64,000 nucleotides of DNA from Heloderma charlesbogerti. Lineage: Eukaryota > Chordata > Lepidosauria > Squamata > Helodermatidae. Under the pieces are notes generated by a model. It was not told the DNA's origin. It ran no database searches and saw only the letters and a program-made list of their open reading frames with translations. The translations under genes were made by a program, and so were the position numbers. This document shows, in pieces, positions 10,077 through 21,013 of this stretch. The stretch is from the NCBI GenBank assembly GCA_026122225.1, contig JANEZZ010000987.1, positions 62,001-126,000 of the forward strand. Reading direction: 5' to 3'. Numbering within the stretch: position 1 is the first letter of the stretch; each line of letters starts with the position of its first letter.

Positions 10077-11553
10077 TAGAAATCTTCTAATCTGAGGATT
10101 ATATTGTATTATATTGGGCAAGGTGGGACAGCTGCAATATTCCCACATTCTTTCAGAAGTATAGCTTGACTTACTGTCTGGTGGGGCTAGCTCCTATGTT
10201 ATGAGTATGAAAAGCACAATAATGGCTGGTTTCTAGATGTTCTCTATAAATCAGGTTACTGCAAGTGCATGACATTTTAGCTCTTGGTGAATTACCTTAA
10301 CAATTGTGATAACCCCATAAGTGAATTAGTGAGGCCTAAGCATCTTTAAGCACGTGATGAGGGAAAATATTTATATGTGCTAAATTGCTTGATGGTAGTT
10401 TGAAAGTTATTCAGAAGGAGAAACAGAACAAAATTTGCTGCAGGAAGCAAGCAATGCATTTGATATCCAGTAACACAAAAAGTTCAATATTCAATTGTGA
10501 AGTATACATAAATCCCCAGAGTGTACAGAAGCAAGACAATTGCTTTAAAGTAATATGTTTGCCTTCAAGTATGTTTCAGTTCAGTTGAATAAAAAGAGAT
10601 CTCTTTTCAGCACAGCTTTCATAGATCATGTAATGCATTACTGATGGCTATTCAGAAACTCATGTTCTGAAACAACCACTATATTTTCCTGCCAAGTACT
10701 GCATATATAAAAGATTGAATGTGCTACCAAAAAAAATGATGTATGCAAGGACACAACACATACACACACACACACACCTCTACTAAAATGCATCTTTTTC
10801 TTCTATTATTTTGAAACAAAAGTAGAAAATAAATACTTTCCTTTGGGAATAAATGTATTTAAAATAACTTCTTTTTCTTTGGGGAAAAGTCTTTTCATTG
10901 TCCTAGCAGAACTGGTAGGTGGATAACTGTGCTTTACTAGACAGAAATAAAATCAGACAGCATTTGCTATTAGAAACAGAATGATGATGGTGACGTGGCC
11001 TGTTGAAGTTCTGTTGTCATTTCTGCCCCAGAAAATGATTGAATTTCCAGACAATGCTGCTTATTTATGCAGTCCTGGCTGTCCATACAATCAGTACAAA
11101 GTTCTATGCATATATAAAAGCAAATACCCCAGAGAATGCTTCACTCTTCACAATGACACTTTGTAACATTTGTAATACAGTCCTCTCAGGTAACAGTTGA
11201 AAGAGGTGTTCTTCTAAAAGATTTATTGTAGCAGCCAGATTATGAGGCAGCACTTGAAATACTGAGTAGATCCATATGAAAGCCAAGGCTTGAATGTTTA
11301 AAACTAGTGATATATGAAAACCTTAATCTATCATGCATGTATGTGGAACAGGCGGAAACAATGAGACAGAGACAGAGACAAGGAAGAAGAGCCTGAGTCG
11401 TTGGAAAAGCAGGGTGGGCACTCGCCACCAAACCTGGGGTCAAACTATATGTTACATTATTCACGCTTTTTAAAAACTGGCCATTTTTAGTTTGAAGAAA
11501 AAGCAGCCATGAGCCCCACTCTGGAATGTCAATCCAGATCAGGGCCCTTTGCC
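10077..11553. other. Unassigned AT-rich DNA with a short (CA)n
   Basis: A short CA repeat lies at about 10757-10778. Nothing else was recognised. Confidence 0.5.
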
Positions 11554-11563
11554 AGTTTCCTGC

Positions 11564-12271
11564 TAGGGATGGTGGAGAATTTCTCCCCGAAACTTCGGGG
11601 GGCCGAGCGCCAACGTGTTCGGCCCCCCGAACATGTTTCGCGGAGAAATCCTCCGAACCCCCCCGCCCCCCGCACCCCCCCCAGGACGGGACTTACCTTC
11701 GCCGAATGTCCTTCCCGGCGGCGGGTCCGGCCAGCGGTTCGGCGGGTGTTTGAGCGGGGCGGGAGAGGCAGCCGGTCTTTTGACCGGCTGCCGCCGCCGC
11801 CATTGCAATAAAAAAAAAAGCCCCCTGATAAGCTACGTGACGATTAACGTAGCCTATCACGGCTAGATTTGCAAAGTCAGCCGTGATAGGCTACGTCAAT
11901 CGTCACGTAGCCTATCACGGGTGACTTTAAAAACAAAAAAGCGCGTACGGATAATGGCGGCCCCCATAGGGAGCCGTCATTCCCGTTCCTTATTTGGTCG
12001 CTGTAGTCTAGGTAAAGATTTACGTAGACTACGGCGAAAATAAGGGCAACGCTATTCACGTAGCCTATCAGGGGGCGTTTTTGTTTTTTTTTTAAACTTT
12101 CGCGTTCGCAGCCGGTCGAGGCGGGAAGCCTCCCCCCTGGCCTGAATTTCGGCCGTGGCGAGGCGGGAAGCCTCCCCCCCCGGCCTGAACTTCGCGGGGG
12201 GAGCAGCGAAGCGCCTCCCCCCCACCGCGAACAAGCTTCGGCGAAAGGTAAGAGACTTTCGTCCACCCCTA
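11564..12271 (+). mobile_element. Palindromic hAT-type element, copy C
   Basis: A 708-bp element with ends TAGGGATGG and CCACCCCTA. Flanking TTTCCTGC (11556-11563) and TTTCCTCC (12273-12280) agree at 7 of 8 bases with a one-base offset. The left GC-rich arm has GAGAATTTCTCC. Hairpins on TGATAGGCTACGTNA lie at about 11827-11925, followed by a degenerate GGCGGCCCCCATAGGGAGCC palindrome and a TAGTCTAGGTAAAGATTTACGTAGACTA hairpin (in two halves, 12003-12031). The right inner arm is deleted compared with B. The outermost spacer still pairs: 11810-11840 (A-run, GCCCCCTGATAAG) with 12056-12096. About three 40-bp GC-rich units sit at 12113-12225. Confidence 0.82.
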
Positions 12272-13180
12272 GTTTCCTCCCTAAGTTTCACCTCTTCAAG
12301 TTGCTATTTGCTCCCCTGCCCCCACCCCATGCTATTTACTGCAAACAGAACCTTTGGGGAAAACTGCAGTCAGCAGGGGAGAGTTTCAGCAGGAAACTAC
12401 TGTGGGCCACAGATCCAGATCACGATCTAAATCTATAGCTGCTTTTTCTTAAAAAAAAGAAAAAGAAAAAAAGAAAAAGTGGCCACGTTAAGCATGCTTG
12501 TAACAAAAGCATGGACAACACAACATGTAGTTTGGCCCTACATTAGGTGGCCTATTGTTGTTTAGTATTGTTACTAAACAATACTAAACAACATGGCTAT
12601 AACTTTTATTTATAACGTTAGTATTTTATTTATAACATTTAGTATTTTATTTATACTATTTATTTATAACAATAAATAGTATTGTTGTTGTTGTTTAAGA
12701 CAAGATGGACAGGCAGGAGGCCAGCATGGAGCTTAGTTCTCATCAAGAGGCATTGTCAGTGGCTCCGATAGGTGGCCAGGTTCCCCAGAAGCTTCTTTTG
12801 GCAGCGTACAGGGCTGCTGCCAACTGGCACAGAACACAGCTATGTTGGTGCAATAAGCTGCTGCTCTTGCTTGCTTGGGGAGGGCACATGAACAGGAGAG
12901 GTAGCAGCACGGTCCCGGTGCTCAGGGAAGTGGGGTACCATCAGTGAGCATGGGGCTCAGCAGGTGGCTGACCAAGTCAATCTCTGACACCAGCCCCAGG
13001 GTGTAGTAATCTCCAATAGCTTACTTCCCCCAAAACATTTCACCCACAGATTAAACACCCCACATTTATGCTGATGGTTTGTTTTCAGGCCCATCAGATT
13101 CTTCTTCTTCTTCTTCGATACCTCTTCACTTATTGCCCACTGCTGGAATCTCTTGCTCTCTGCCTCTGTGTGATCTGCCC
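12272..13180. other. Unassigned DNA with a 15-bp-arm hairpin
   Basis: A perfect inverted repeat TTGTTTAGTATTGTT / AACAATACTAAACAA lies at 12558-12591 with a 4-nt loop, followed by TATTTATAAC-type AT-rich repeats and (TTG)n to 12700. An A-rich GAAAAA tract lies at 12450-12480. No gene was recognised in 12700-13080. Confidence 0.6.
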
Positions 13181-13334
13181 AGACTGCAGTGCCATCGGAT
13201 CCTAAGAGTGCAACATCTGACTGCAGTGCCATCGGATCCTAAGAGCTGCAACTTCGACAGCTGCAGCTGTAACTGCTGCAACAGCTGCAACTTAACAGCT
13301 GCAGTGCCATCGGATCCTAAGAGCTGCAACTTAG
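13181..13334. repeat. Three direct copies of a 25-bp unit with CAG/CTG spacers
   Basis: CTGCAGTGCCATCGGATCCT followed by AAGAG occurs at about 13184, 13220 and 13300. The spacers are rich in GCTGCAAC. The frame CSCNCCNSCN read on the plus strand is compositional. Confidence 0.85.
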
Positions 13335-13984
13335 TCAATGCTGGCTGCTGCCAACTAGTACCCTAGGCAGCTGGATATGCTCGCTGACAAGCGCAGATCC
13401 TGACTACCTGGGTTTCAAGGAAGTGTCTTGCTCCCAACAAGCAGGGGGCTCTCTTGTCCCTCCCTTTCCTGTCAATCCTGATAATAAACAACTACAGATG
13501 TGTAGCACCAAGGAAGAAACAACAAGTCCTGTAAATACATATCCAATCAACAAAAAACTCCTCCTCAAAGAAACTTAAAACCATTGTGATGGAATACAAT
13601 CACCAAAAGAAGTAAATTGTTCTACTAAATTAATTAAGTAAATTGATTGTAAAAATTTACAGCCCAACACAACACAGAATAAGTGTTGTGAGAGGCAAGT
13701 TACTGAAGTCAATTTTAGCCCTTCATCCATGAGGTACTTGTAAACTGCCTCATAAAGTCTATCAATAATGATGTACAAGGAAAATAGAAATGCCCTATAC
13801 ATGCTAAAGACTCCAGACTATAAACTGAGTGGGTTCCCTCTAGCTAAAGACACCAAAGGTTTTTTTTTTGTTTTGGTTTTTCCTTTGCAGAGTAAATCTA
13901 TAGATTCATTCATTCATATTTTTCTTTATACATGCTATATTATTTGCATTACATAAATTGATTGGGGGGTGTGTGTGTGTATGG
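13335..13984. other. Unassigned DNA
   Basis: No gene or repeat recognised. A short GTGTGT tract ends the block. Confidence 0.5.
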
Positions 13985-15335
13985 AGTGTTCTTCAAATTT
14001 AGCCAAATTCCAAATTCAGAATGGAATTGGGCTGCTTCAGACAGATTCAGGAGATGTCCAAATCAAAACATGGCTCCACTAAAGCAGACCAAATCTAAAT
14101 TTCAACACTTCTGAAGATTCGGGATTTGGAGGGACAAAGAGACATAGTGTGTCTCCAAAAACATAAATTTCCATCCCCACCGAAGTTCTCCATATACAGA
14201 AAAGGTGGGGAGAAGGGAGAGGGAGAGGAAGGGATGTAGCTTTGTGACTAGTAGCTCTAGCTTCTAATCACAGTGAATAGTTTTACCAGGGCTCTCCAAT
14301 CCCAGGGCTTTGGGGGAGGGATGTTGAGGTAATATATCCAGGATGGATCCAGTGTTCAGTACTCTTTGCTAGTTCTCTCCCTCAGGAGCAGGAACATTAA
14401 AAGCTGTTTGGTGCAGTCTGTGGGACTTGGGAGGGTGCAGCATTGGGTGATTGCTTGGAAAATGGTAGATGTTCAAGTCCTTCTGCCTCTGCCACTGTAT
14501 ATTCCACATCAATTATCCACCCCTTTTCTACTGCACGTTCTGTGACTTTGGTGCCAATGAAGCAGAAAACAAAAAAGTCAAAGTCTTTTTCATTTATCAT
14601 AACTCCCTAGCTCCTGCACCTATCTTTCTGAAATTTTACAGTTTCTTGTCTAGGGGAACATGTGTGACATTTTATACAAATTGGTAAGAAACAACAACAA
14701 CATGGGGGACGAAGGGGAAATGTATCACTTTCCCTCTGCTCAAATTTGAACACGCCCCTTCAACAAAAAATGCTGCACCTATCCTTCTAAAATTTTGCAG
14801 GTTTCTTAACTAGGGCCATCTCTATGCTGTATGTCATTTCCATAACAATTGCCCACATAAAACATAGGAGGATAAGCACATTCTTTTTTGAAAACCCACA
14901 CACTGTAAATGCTGCTTTTACATAGGGGCAACTATTCCTGAAAATTTCATCCACTTCTGCCAAGAAATAAAAATGCTATTGGCAGATTCCTTTCCAAATA
15001 AATTACATGTTAAAGGCATGTAATGCAATGCCCCTCACCCCTGCCAATCACCTATTTGTCTTAAATTTGGCAGGCATAATCCCCTCCCAAGGGACTACTG
15101 TGCCTGCAAAGTTCGTATAATTTGGACAAACCGAAAAAGTTATAGCCATTTATTTTCAATGATAGTCATTGGGAGGCATGAAGGTTTGAATTTATGAATC
15201 AAGATTCAGATTTGGACCTGAGTCAAAACAGACAGCCTCCAAATCAGTCTGTGCTCAGTCAGACTGTTTTTGAAATTGCTGAATTAGGGTCCAAACTGAA
15301 TCTTGTGGTCAGTGCACACTTGGGTACAACATTCA
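13985..15335. mobile_element. Possible 1.3-kb non-autonomous DNA transposon
   Basis: The two ends have weakly complementary sequence (AGTGTTCTTCAAATTTAGCC on the left; AGTGTGCACTGACCACAAG read inward from the right). Both then contain a GAYTYGG/CAGACTGA-type motif. Between them a roughly 150-bp unit (CTGCACCTATCCTTCTRAAATTTTGCAG-like) recurs imperfectly at about 14612, 14770, 14915 and 15045. There is no coding sequence and no clear target-site duplication. This assignment is weak. Confidence 0.35.
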
Positions 15336-15436
15336 AACCCTCCTTTCATACTTAGAGGACCTTAGGTTTGGGATTGTTTGTTTGTTTTAAGTGACTAAAT
15401 CTCAGTCGCATGCTAAGCGTCTGGTCCCTAGTCATT

Positions 15437-15560
15437 ACTATTATTTATTACATTTTTTATTCTGCCCTTCCTTAAAAGTGTTCAGCATGATGCATATTGC
15501 TCTCCCTACCCCCACCAACCTCAAAACATCCCTGTGAGGTAGGTTAAGCTGAGATAGTGT
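15437..15560 (-). mobile_element. MIR/CORE-like SINE fragment
   Basis: CATCCCTGTGAGGTAGGTTA and the preceding TTATTATTTATTACATTTTT match the CORE region and tail of the better copy at 35208-35445. The tRNA head is missing. Confidence 0.55.
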
Positions 15561-15691
15561 ACTTCCGGGCTGAGTCATGTGTGAGAAAAGGCCTAAGTGT
15601 AGGCCTGAACCAAAGTCTCCAGGATGGAAAAGTACCAAGAATGTAACTGAGGAAAATAAGACACAGATAACTGGGTAAGAGGGTGGAATAA

Positions 15692-16247
15692 TGTCAGGGT
15701 GCCCCTGTTGCCCACTGACTTCTCCAATAGCCGGAATCAACACTCAGACCAAAGGAATGCTTTCCAAGGCTTTAATTCCATTTATCCTAATGAGGCATAC
15801 AGATGCTAATTGCTTAAGACTCAGAGGAACTACAAAGGAACAGCCATCTAGGGGTTTCTAAGGGTTAGGACATCAGTTGATCTCCGTTTGGGAAAAACGC
15901 GGCAACTCTCTGAACTTAAGGGGTGGGAGGGGAAGATCTCCCCCTCTCCCATGATGCTTCTGGGTGCAGCTGTTGATGTCGAGCCAATCAGGCTGAGCGC
16001 TGAAGCTCAGCCCCTGCAACCTCTCGCTTGTGCCTGCGCCTGCACCTGCACCTTGCATCTAAAAGCTCAGGTTGTCCCTCCCTTTCCATGCCAGGTTCAC
16101 TGTTGCTACCAGGGATGTGAGCGGGGGGGGGCCTCCCCCTCCAGCTGCACCTCTGAAGTCTGAGAGAGTTCCTCCCCCACAAATTGTATCTCTTCCTCAG
16201 AATCAGAGCTGCTTTGGGACTCTGTGGGCTCAGCTACAACCCTGACA
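15692..16247 (-). mobile_element. Solo LTR, copy 2, with perfect 5-bp target duplication
   Basis: It starts TGTCAGGGT and ends ACCCTGACA, flanked by AATAA on both sides (15687-15691, 16248-16252). This is the 5-bp duplication made by retroviral or Ty3-type integrases. It is collinear with copy 1 at 6922-7476. On the minus strand both copies share an acidic reading stretch (SQSSSDSEEE or PQSSSDSEEE near the LTR start), which may be a conserved coding tail or simply shared ancestry. Confidence 0.85.
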
Positions 16248-16252
16248 AATAA

Positions 16253-16480
16253 ACATTCCTGAACACAGATAGAAGACACTCAGACTCCTATCTCATGAGG
16301 ACAATAGGCAGGCAGAAACCCATTGCCTAATGAGATAAGGTACTGCCTTGCAGGAAATTGCAAATAATTGAGCCCCAGATGTACTTAAGGGTGTATTCAT
16401 GGATAGAAAGAAGCAATCAGACCAATGCCTGATATGTGCATGATCAGCATAATCCCTAAAGTGATTGATAACATATGAAA
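16253..16480. other. Unassigned DNA left of the L2 insertion
   Basis: No gene was found. Together with 19250-19481 it may be one older unit split by the L2, because 19370-19481 has LTR-like features (AATAAAG, then a CCTGACA end). Confidence 0.4.
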
Positions 16481-16482
16481 GC

Positions 16483-19250
16483 ATTTATTTATTTATTTAT
16501 TTATTTATTTATTTCTATACCGCCCAATAGCCGAAGCTCTCTGGGCGGTTCACAAAAATTAAATCCAAGCAACACACAATAAAACAATTTAAAATATACA
16601 GAACATTAAAACCACAATATAACAATACAACCACAGTAAAACCTAGCAGCAGTGAAGGAGTTTAAAATACAGATTTAAAACAGCAAAGATAAAAATTTAG
16701 AAAGCTAAAATGCTAAAATGCCTGGGAAAATAAAAAGGTCTTCACCTGGCGCCGAAAGGAATACAATGTAGGCGCCAGGCGAACCTCACTAGGGAGCTCA
16801 TTCCAGAGCCGGGATGCCACAGCAGAAAAAGCCCTCCTCCTAGTAGCCACCCGCCTCACTTCCTTTGGCAGGGGCTCACGGAGAAGGGCCGCTGATGATG
16901 ATCTTAAGGTCCGGGCAGGCACATATGGGAGGAGGCGATCCTTCAGGTAACCTGGCCCCAAGCCGTTAAGGGCTTTGAATGTTAACACCAGCACTTTGAA
17001 TCGGGCCCGGAAATGGATTGGCAGCCAGTGCAGCTGGAAAAGTACTGGCGTAATATGAGCTCGCAGGCCAGTCCCTGTTAACAATCTTGCTGCCCTATTT
17101 TGGACCAGCTGAAGTTTCCGGACCGTTTTCAAAGGCAGCCCCACGTATAACGCATTGCAGTAATCCAGACGAGAAGTTATCAGAGCATGGATAACTGTAG
17201 CTAGGCTATCTCTGTCCAGATAAGGGCGTAGTTGGTATACCAGCCTAAGCTGATAAAAAGTGCTCCATGCTACTGAGTTCACCTGTGCCTCAAGTGACAG
17301 TTCTGGATCCAAGAGCACCCCCAAACTACGAACCTGATCCTTTAGGGGGAGTGCAACCCCCTCCAGAACAGGTTGAATATCACCTAGCCAGGCAGACGAA
17401 CCACCCACTAACAGTACCTCCGTCTTGTCTGGATTGAGTTTCAGTTTATTAGCCCTCATCCAGTCCATTACCGTGCCCAGGCACTGATTCAGAACAGTCA
17501 CTGCCTCACCTGGTTTTGATGCGAAAGAGAGGTAGAGCTGGGTGTCATCCGCATATTGATGGCACCTCAGCCCACACCTCTGGATAACCTCCCCCAGCGG
17601 TTTCATGTAGATGTTAAACAGCATGGGGGATAAAATAGAGCCCTGTGGAACCCCATGGCACAATTGCCATGGCACAGAGCAATAATCCCCCAGCACCACC
17701 TTCTGGAATCGGCCATCCAAGTAGGAGCGGAACCACTGTAGTGCAGTGCCTCCTACTCCCAACCCAGACAACCTATCCAGAAGGATACCATGGTCGATGG
17801 TATCGAAAGCCACTGAGAGGTCCAGGAGAATCAACAGGGTCGCACTCCCCCTGTCCCTCTCCCGGCAGAGGTCATCCCACAGGGCGACCAAGGCAGTTTC
17901 CGTTCCAAAACCAGGCCTGAAGCCTGATTGAAATGGATCTAGATAATCCGTTTCATTCAACAGTGCCTGGAGCTGTCCTACAACCACCTGCTCAAGCAGC
18001 TTGCCCAGGAAGGGGATGTTGGCCACTGGCCTATAATTGTTAACGTCCTCTGGGTCCAGGTTAGGCTTTTTCAGGAGTGGTCTAATTACTGCCTCTTTTA
18101 AAGCGGCAGGCACCACTCCCTCTCTCAAGGAGGAATTTACAACCTCCTGGACCCAGCCGGACAACCCCTCCTTGTTTGATTTAATAAGCCATGAAGGGCA
18201 AGGGTCAAGCACACAAGTGGTCGATGGGACTTGGCCAAGCACCTTGTCCACATCCTCAGGCCTCAGTAACTGAAACTCATCCAATAAAACTGGACTAGAC
18301 GGTGCTCTGAACGCCTCTACCAACGGAACTGCATTAATGGTGGTGTCCAATTCATGACGAATCTGAGCGACTTTATCCTCAAAGTGCCGTGCAAACTTGT
18401 CACAGCGTGCTACCGAGGGTTCCACCATCTCTCTCCCTGGCCCAGAATGTAACAGGCCGCGAACCACTCGGAAAAGCTCCGCTGGACGACACTGAGAAGA
18501 TGCAATGCTGGTGGAAAAGAACTGTCTCTTTGCCACCCTCACCACCACAGAGTAGGCTGGATAGTGGGCTCTTACCTGTGTTCAGTCAGACTCAGCACAA
18601 GTTTTCCTCCACCTGCGTTCTAGCCGTCTCCCCTCTTGCTTCATTGCCCTCAGCTCAGGTGTATACCAAGGAGCTGGCTGGGCTCTGCTCAGAGGGAGAG
18701 GGCGCTTGGGCGCGATCATGTCAACCGCCTGAGTCATCTCTGCATTCCACAGAGCGACCTGGGCTTCGACAGGAGCACCAGCCATACCAGCAGGAAAATC
18801 CCCCAGAGCCCTCTGGAATCCATCGGAATCCATTAATCTCTGGGGGTGGACCATTTTAATAGGTCCCCCACCCTTGCACAGGGGAAAGGCCGCCAGGAGT
18901 CTAAACCTCAGCAGGAAGTGATCTGACCATGACAAAGGGACAGATGTTAATTCCTCCACTTTCAGATCACCATCCTCCTGCCCAGTCGAGAAAACCAGAT
19001 CAAGCGTGTGTCCTTTTGTATGCGTTGGGCTGATGACATGTTGGGACAGCCCCATGGTTGTCATGGCGGCCATGAAGTCCTGAGCCGCCCCGGATACAGC
19101 GGCCTCGGCATGGAAGTTGAGATCCCCCAGGACCATCATCCTAGGGGTCCTCAACACCAAGTCCGAGACCACCTCCGTCAGCTCAGGCAGGGAGTCTGAT
19201 GGGCAGCGAGGTGGGCGGTACACCAACAGAATCCCCAATCTGTCTTTTGA
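16483..19250 (-). mobile_element. L2-clade LINE, 5' truncated, about 2.8 kb
   Basis: The minus-strand element runs from within the endonuclease domain (19250) to a tail of (ATTT)n on the plus strand (16483-16514). The 3' UTR ends with the inverted-repeat block ACCGCCCAATAGCCGAAGCT/CTGGGCGGT, also found at the ends of the copies at 48226, 54186 and 47534. Coding sequence is described separately. No clear target-site duplication was found, so the exact 5' edge is uncertain by about 10 bases. Confidence 0.9.
16713..19238 (-). pseudogene. L2 LINE ORF2 (endonuclease-reverse transcriptase), one in-frame stop
   Basis: The APE-type endonuclease remnant (19238-18582) has VLGDLNFHAEA and SWSDHFLLRF, the DLN and SDH catalytic motifs. 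The N-terminal half with the catalytic Glu is lost. The reverse transcriptase (to 16713) has LLDLSVAFDTIDH (motif A), GVPQGSILSPMLFN (motif B), HQYADDTQLYL (motif C, 17545-17556) and ANKLKLNPDKTEV (motif D). The C-terminal domain contains YCNALYVGLP and LWNELPSEVRLAP. The two parts are in the same frame, separated by a single TGA after AESD (consistent with CGA decaying to TGA). The frame is otherwise open for about 840 codons, so the copy is young. Confidence 0.92.
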
Positions 19251-19481
19251 TTGGCTAAGATCTCTTGCCTAGTATTTCTTGCTATGTACTGTGTTTTCTG
19301 ATAAAAACCATGTGTAACCTGTTCCCAACTTGTAGTTCCTTTGCAAATTACCCGTGTACACATTTGTGAATAAAGTGTGACTTCAGATACATGACCACCA
19401 GTCTCATCCTTTGGGCAGGGATGGTTCTCACTCCTTTTGTTTCCCCCACAGTAGAGACTCGAGTCTGGTCCTAGCCTGACA
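19251..19481. other. Possible LTR remnant
   Basis: TTGTGAATAAAGTGTGACTT (an AATAAA signal) at about 19364-19383 is followed by a 3' part ending CCTAGCCTGACA at 19481, resembling an LTR 3' end. A matching start was not found. Confidence 0.3.
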
Positions 19482-19489
19482 GTCTAATC

Positions 19490-19596
19490 CACCCTTCCCC
19501 AACCTAGTGTCCTACAGATGTGTTGACCATGCTATTTGGGGATGTTGGGAGTTATAATCCAACACATCTGGAGGGCACCAGGTTGGGGAAGGCTGC
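19490..19596. mobile_element. Palindromic hAT-type MITE (CCAGATGT family)
   Basis: The left arm CCTTCCCCAACCTAGTGTCC and right arm GGCACCAGGTTGGGGAAGG are complementary, and the interior is also self-complementary (GGGAGTTATAATCCAACACA). Related copies lie at 49831 and 50246. Confidence 0.7.
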
Positions 19597-20978
19597 CCTA
19601 ACCACTACACTACTTAGGGTGTTTTATGAAAATAAACAAATACATGCGAATAATTACATCTCCCCTGAGATGCCTAAGTTTTTTGGGGAGGGGCATGTGG
19701 TCAGAGCTGATAGAATGTAGGAGGATAGATGACTGAATGGTGCAGAGAGACTTTGAAAAGTGTTGGCCCTAGCATGGTGCTCCACTTCAGGAAGCAAAAC
19801 ATCTTGGGAGGCACTGGTACAAATCTACCCCTAACAGCACAAATGTACCCCTCATTCGCTGACTGTGGCGGGCTGCCTCACTCTGCCTAATACTAAGGCT
19901 GGCTTTGCATGGAGGTAGAATGAACTTCTCCAGGATCCAAAGTTTCTTTCAAGGGAGCTGCTTAATCAACTCTATGCTAGAATGGACACCCTTAATCATA
20001 AATAACCTGCTTATACTGTAGGTGTGAGACTTATGATATCATTTGTGACAGCACTGCAGTTTCAGAGTAGAAAGACATTGACAAGTTCACTCTACAGGAA
20101 CGCAGAACCAGGACAAAGGACAAAGCTAATTAAAGCAATAGAATTGCTGTAAAAAGTCTTCATAACAGTTGAGAGTTCTGAGACTGCTTTCTCCCTAACA
20201 CAAGAAAGTAATGCCCAAGCTTTCCCCAAAGGTAAGCAAATGAAAGTGAATAGTTCGATGGGAAATACTTCCTCTTGTTCTGAACTTGAGGAGAGAAAGG
20301 AGTCAAACCAAAAGTAAAGAGGACCGTCTTGAGCAAGGCGGCCACCATCACCACAAGTGGTGCTTTTCTTGCTGGCAGAAAGGTGGGGTGGCCCTTTGCC
20401 TCCCATCACCACCAAGACAAACGCAAGGAGAAGAGTTTCATCCCTAGCAGCCACCCATTTGGCCTATAGAAATCTATAGAAATCTAAAACACTGTTTTAG
20501 GCAGAGGCCATTTTACATTACCTTTTGTAGTAAGTAGTAATTGTTGTGATTAAAAATGTGCAGGGTTGGTATCCAGTGGGGGCTTTACCTTTGTGGAAAG
20601 CACTTCCTCTTCTGCAAGTTGGGGAACTTGATTTTCACTGATCCCCCCCGCCCCGGTTCCAGATTCCTGGAAAGCTCTTCCTGAGGGTTGAGGACCCTCC
20701 AGAACAGAATGGGATATGGCATAGCAAATAGTGGGGGGGAGGGGACTGACAATACAAACAGGCTCCCCAATTCATGTTCAGTCCTGTACGTGCACACGCA
20801 TGCATGCACACACACACACACACACACACACACACCAAAACACATTTAAGCCACAAATAATTCACTTGAACTGGAAATCTCAAGGTCTCAAGGGGTAGGA
20901 CCTAGCCCAATTAGTTCCCTGGGGCTATGTGCTCTAAGGTTCCAGAGCACCAAAACAAAAGGGATGTGAAACTTCAGC
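19597..20978. other. Unassigned DNA with (CA)n
   Basis: A CA repeat at about 20784-20836 is preceded by GTGCACACGCATGCATGCAC, an alternating purine-pyrimidine stretch. No gene was recognised. Confidence 0.5.
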
Positions 20979-21013
20979 CTGTCTTACTGGGAAGCAGAAT
21001 GAGACCCCTGGAT

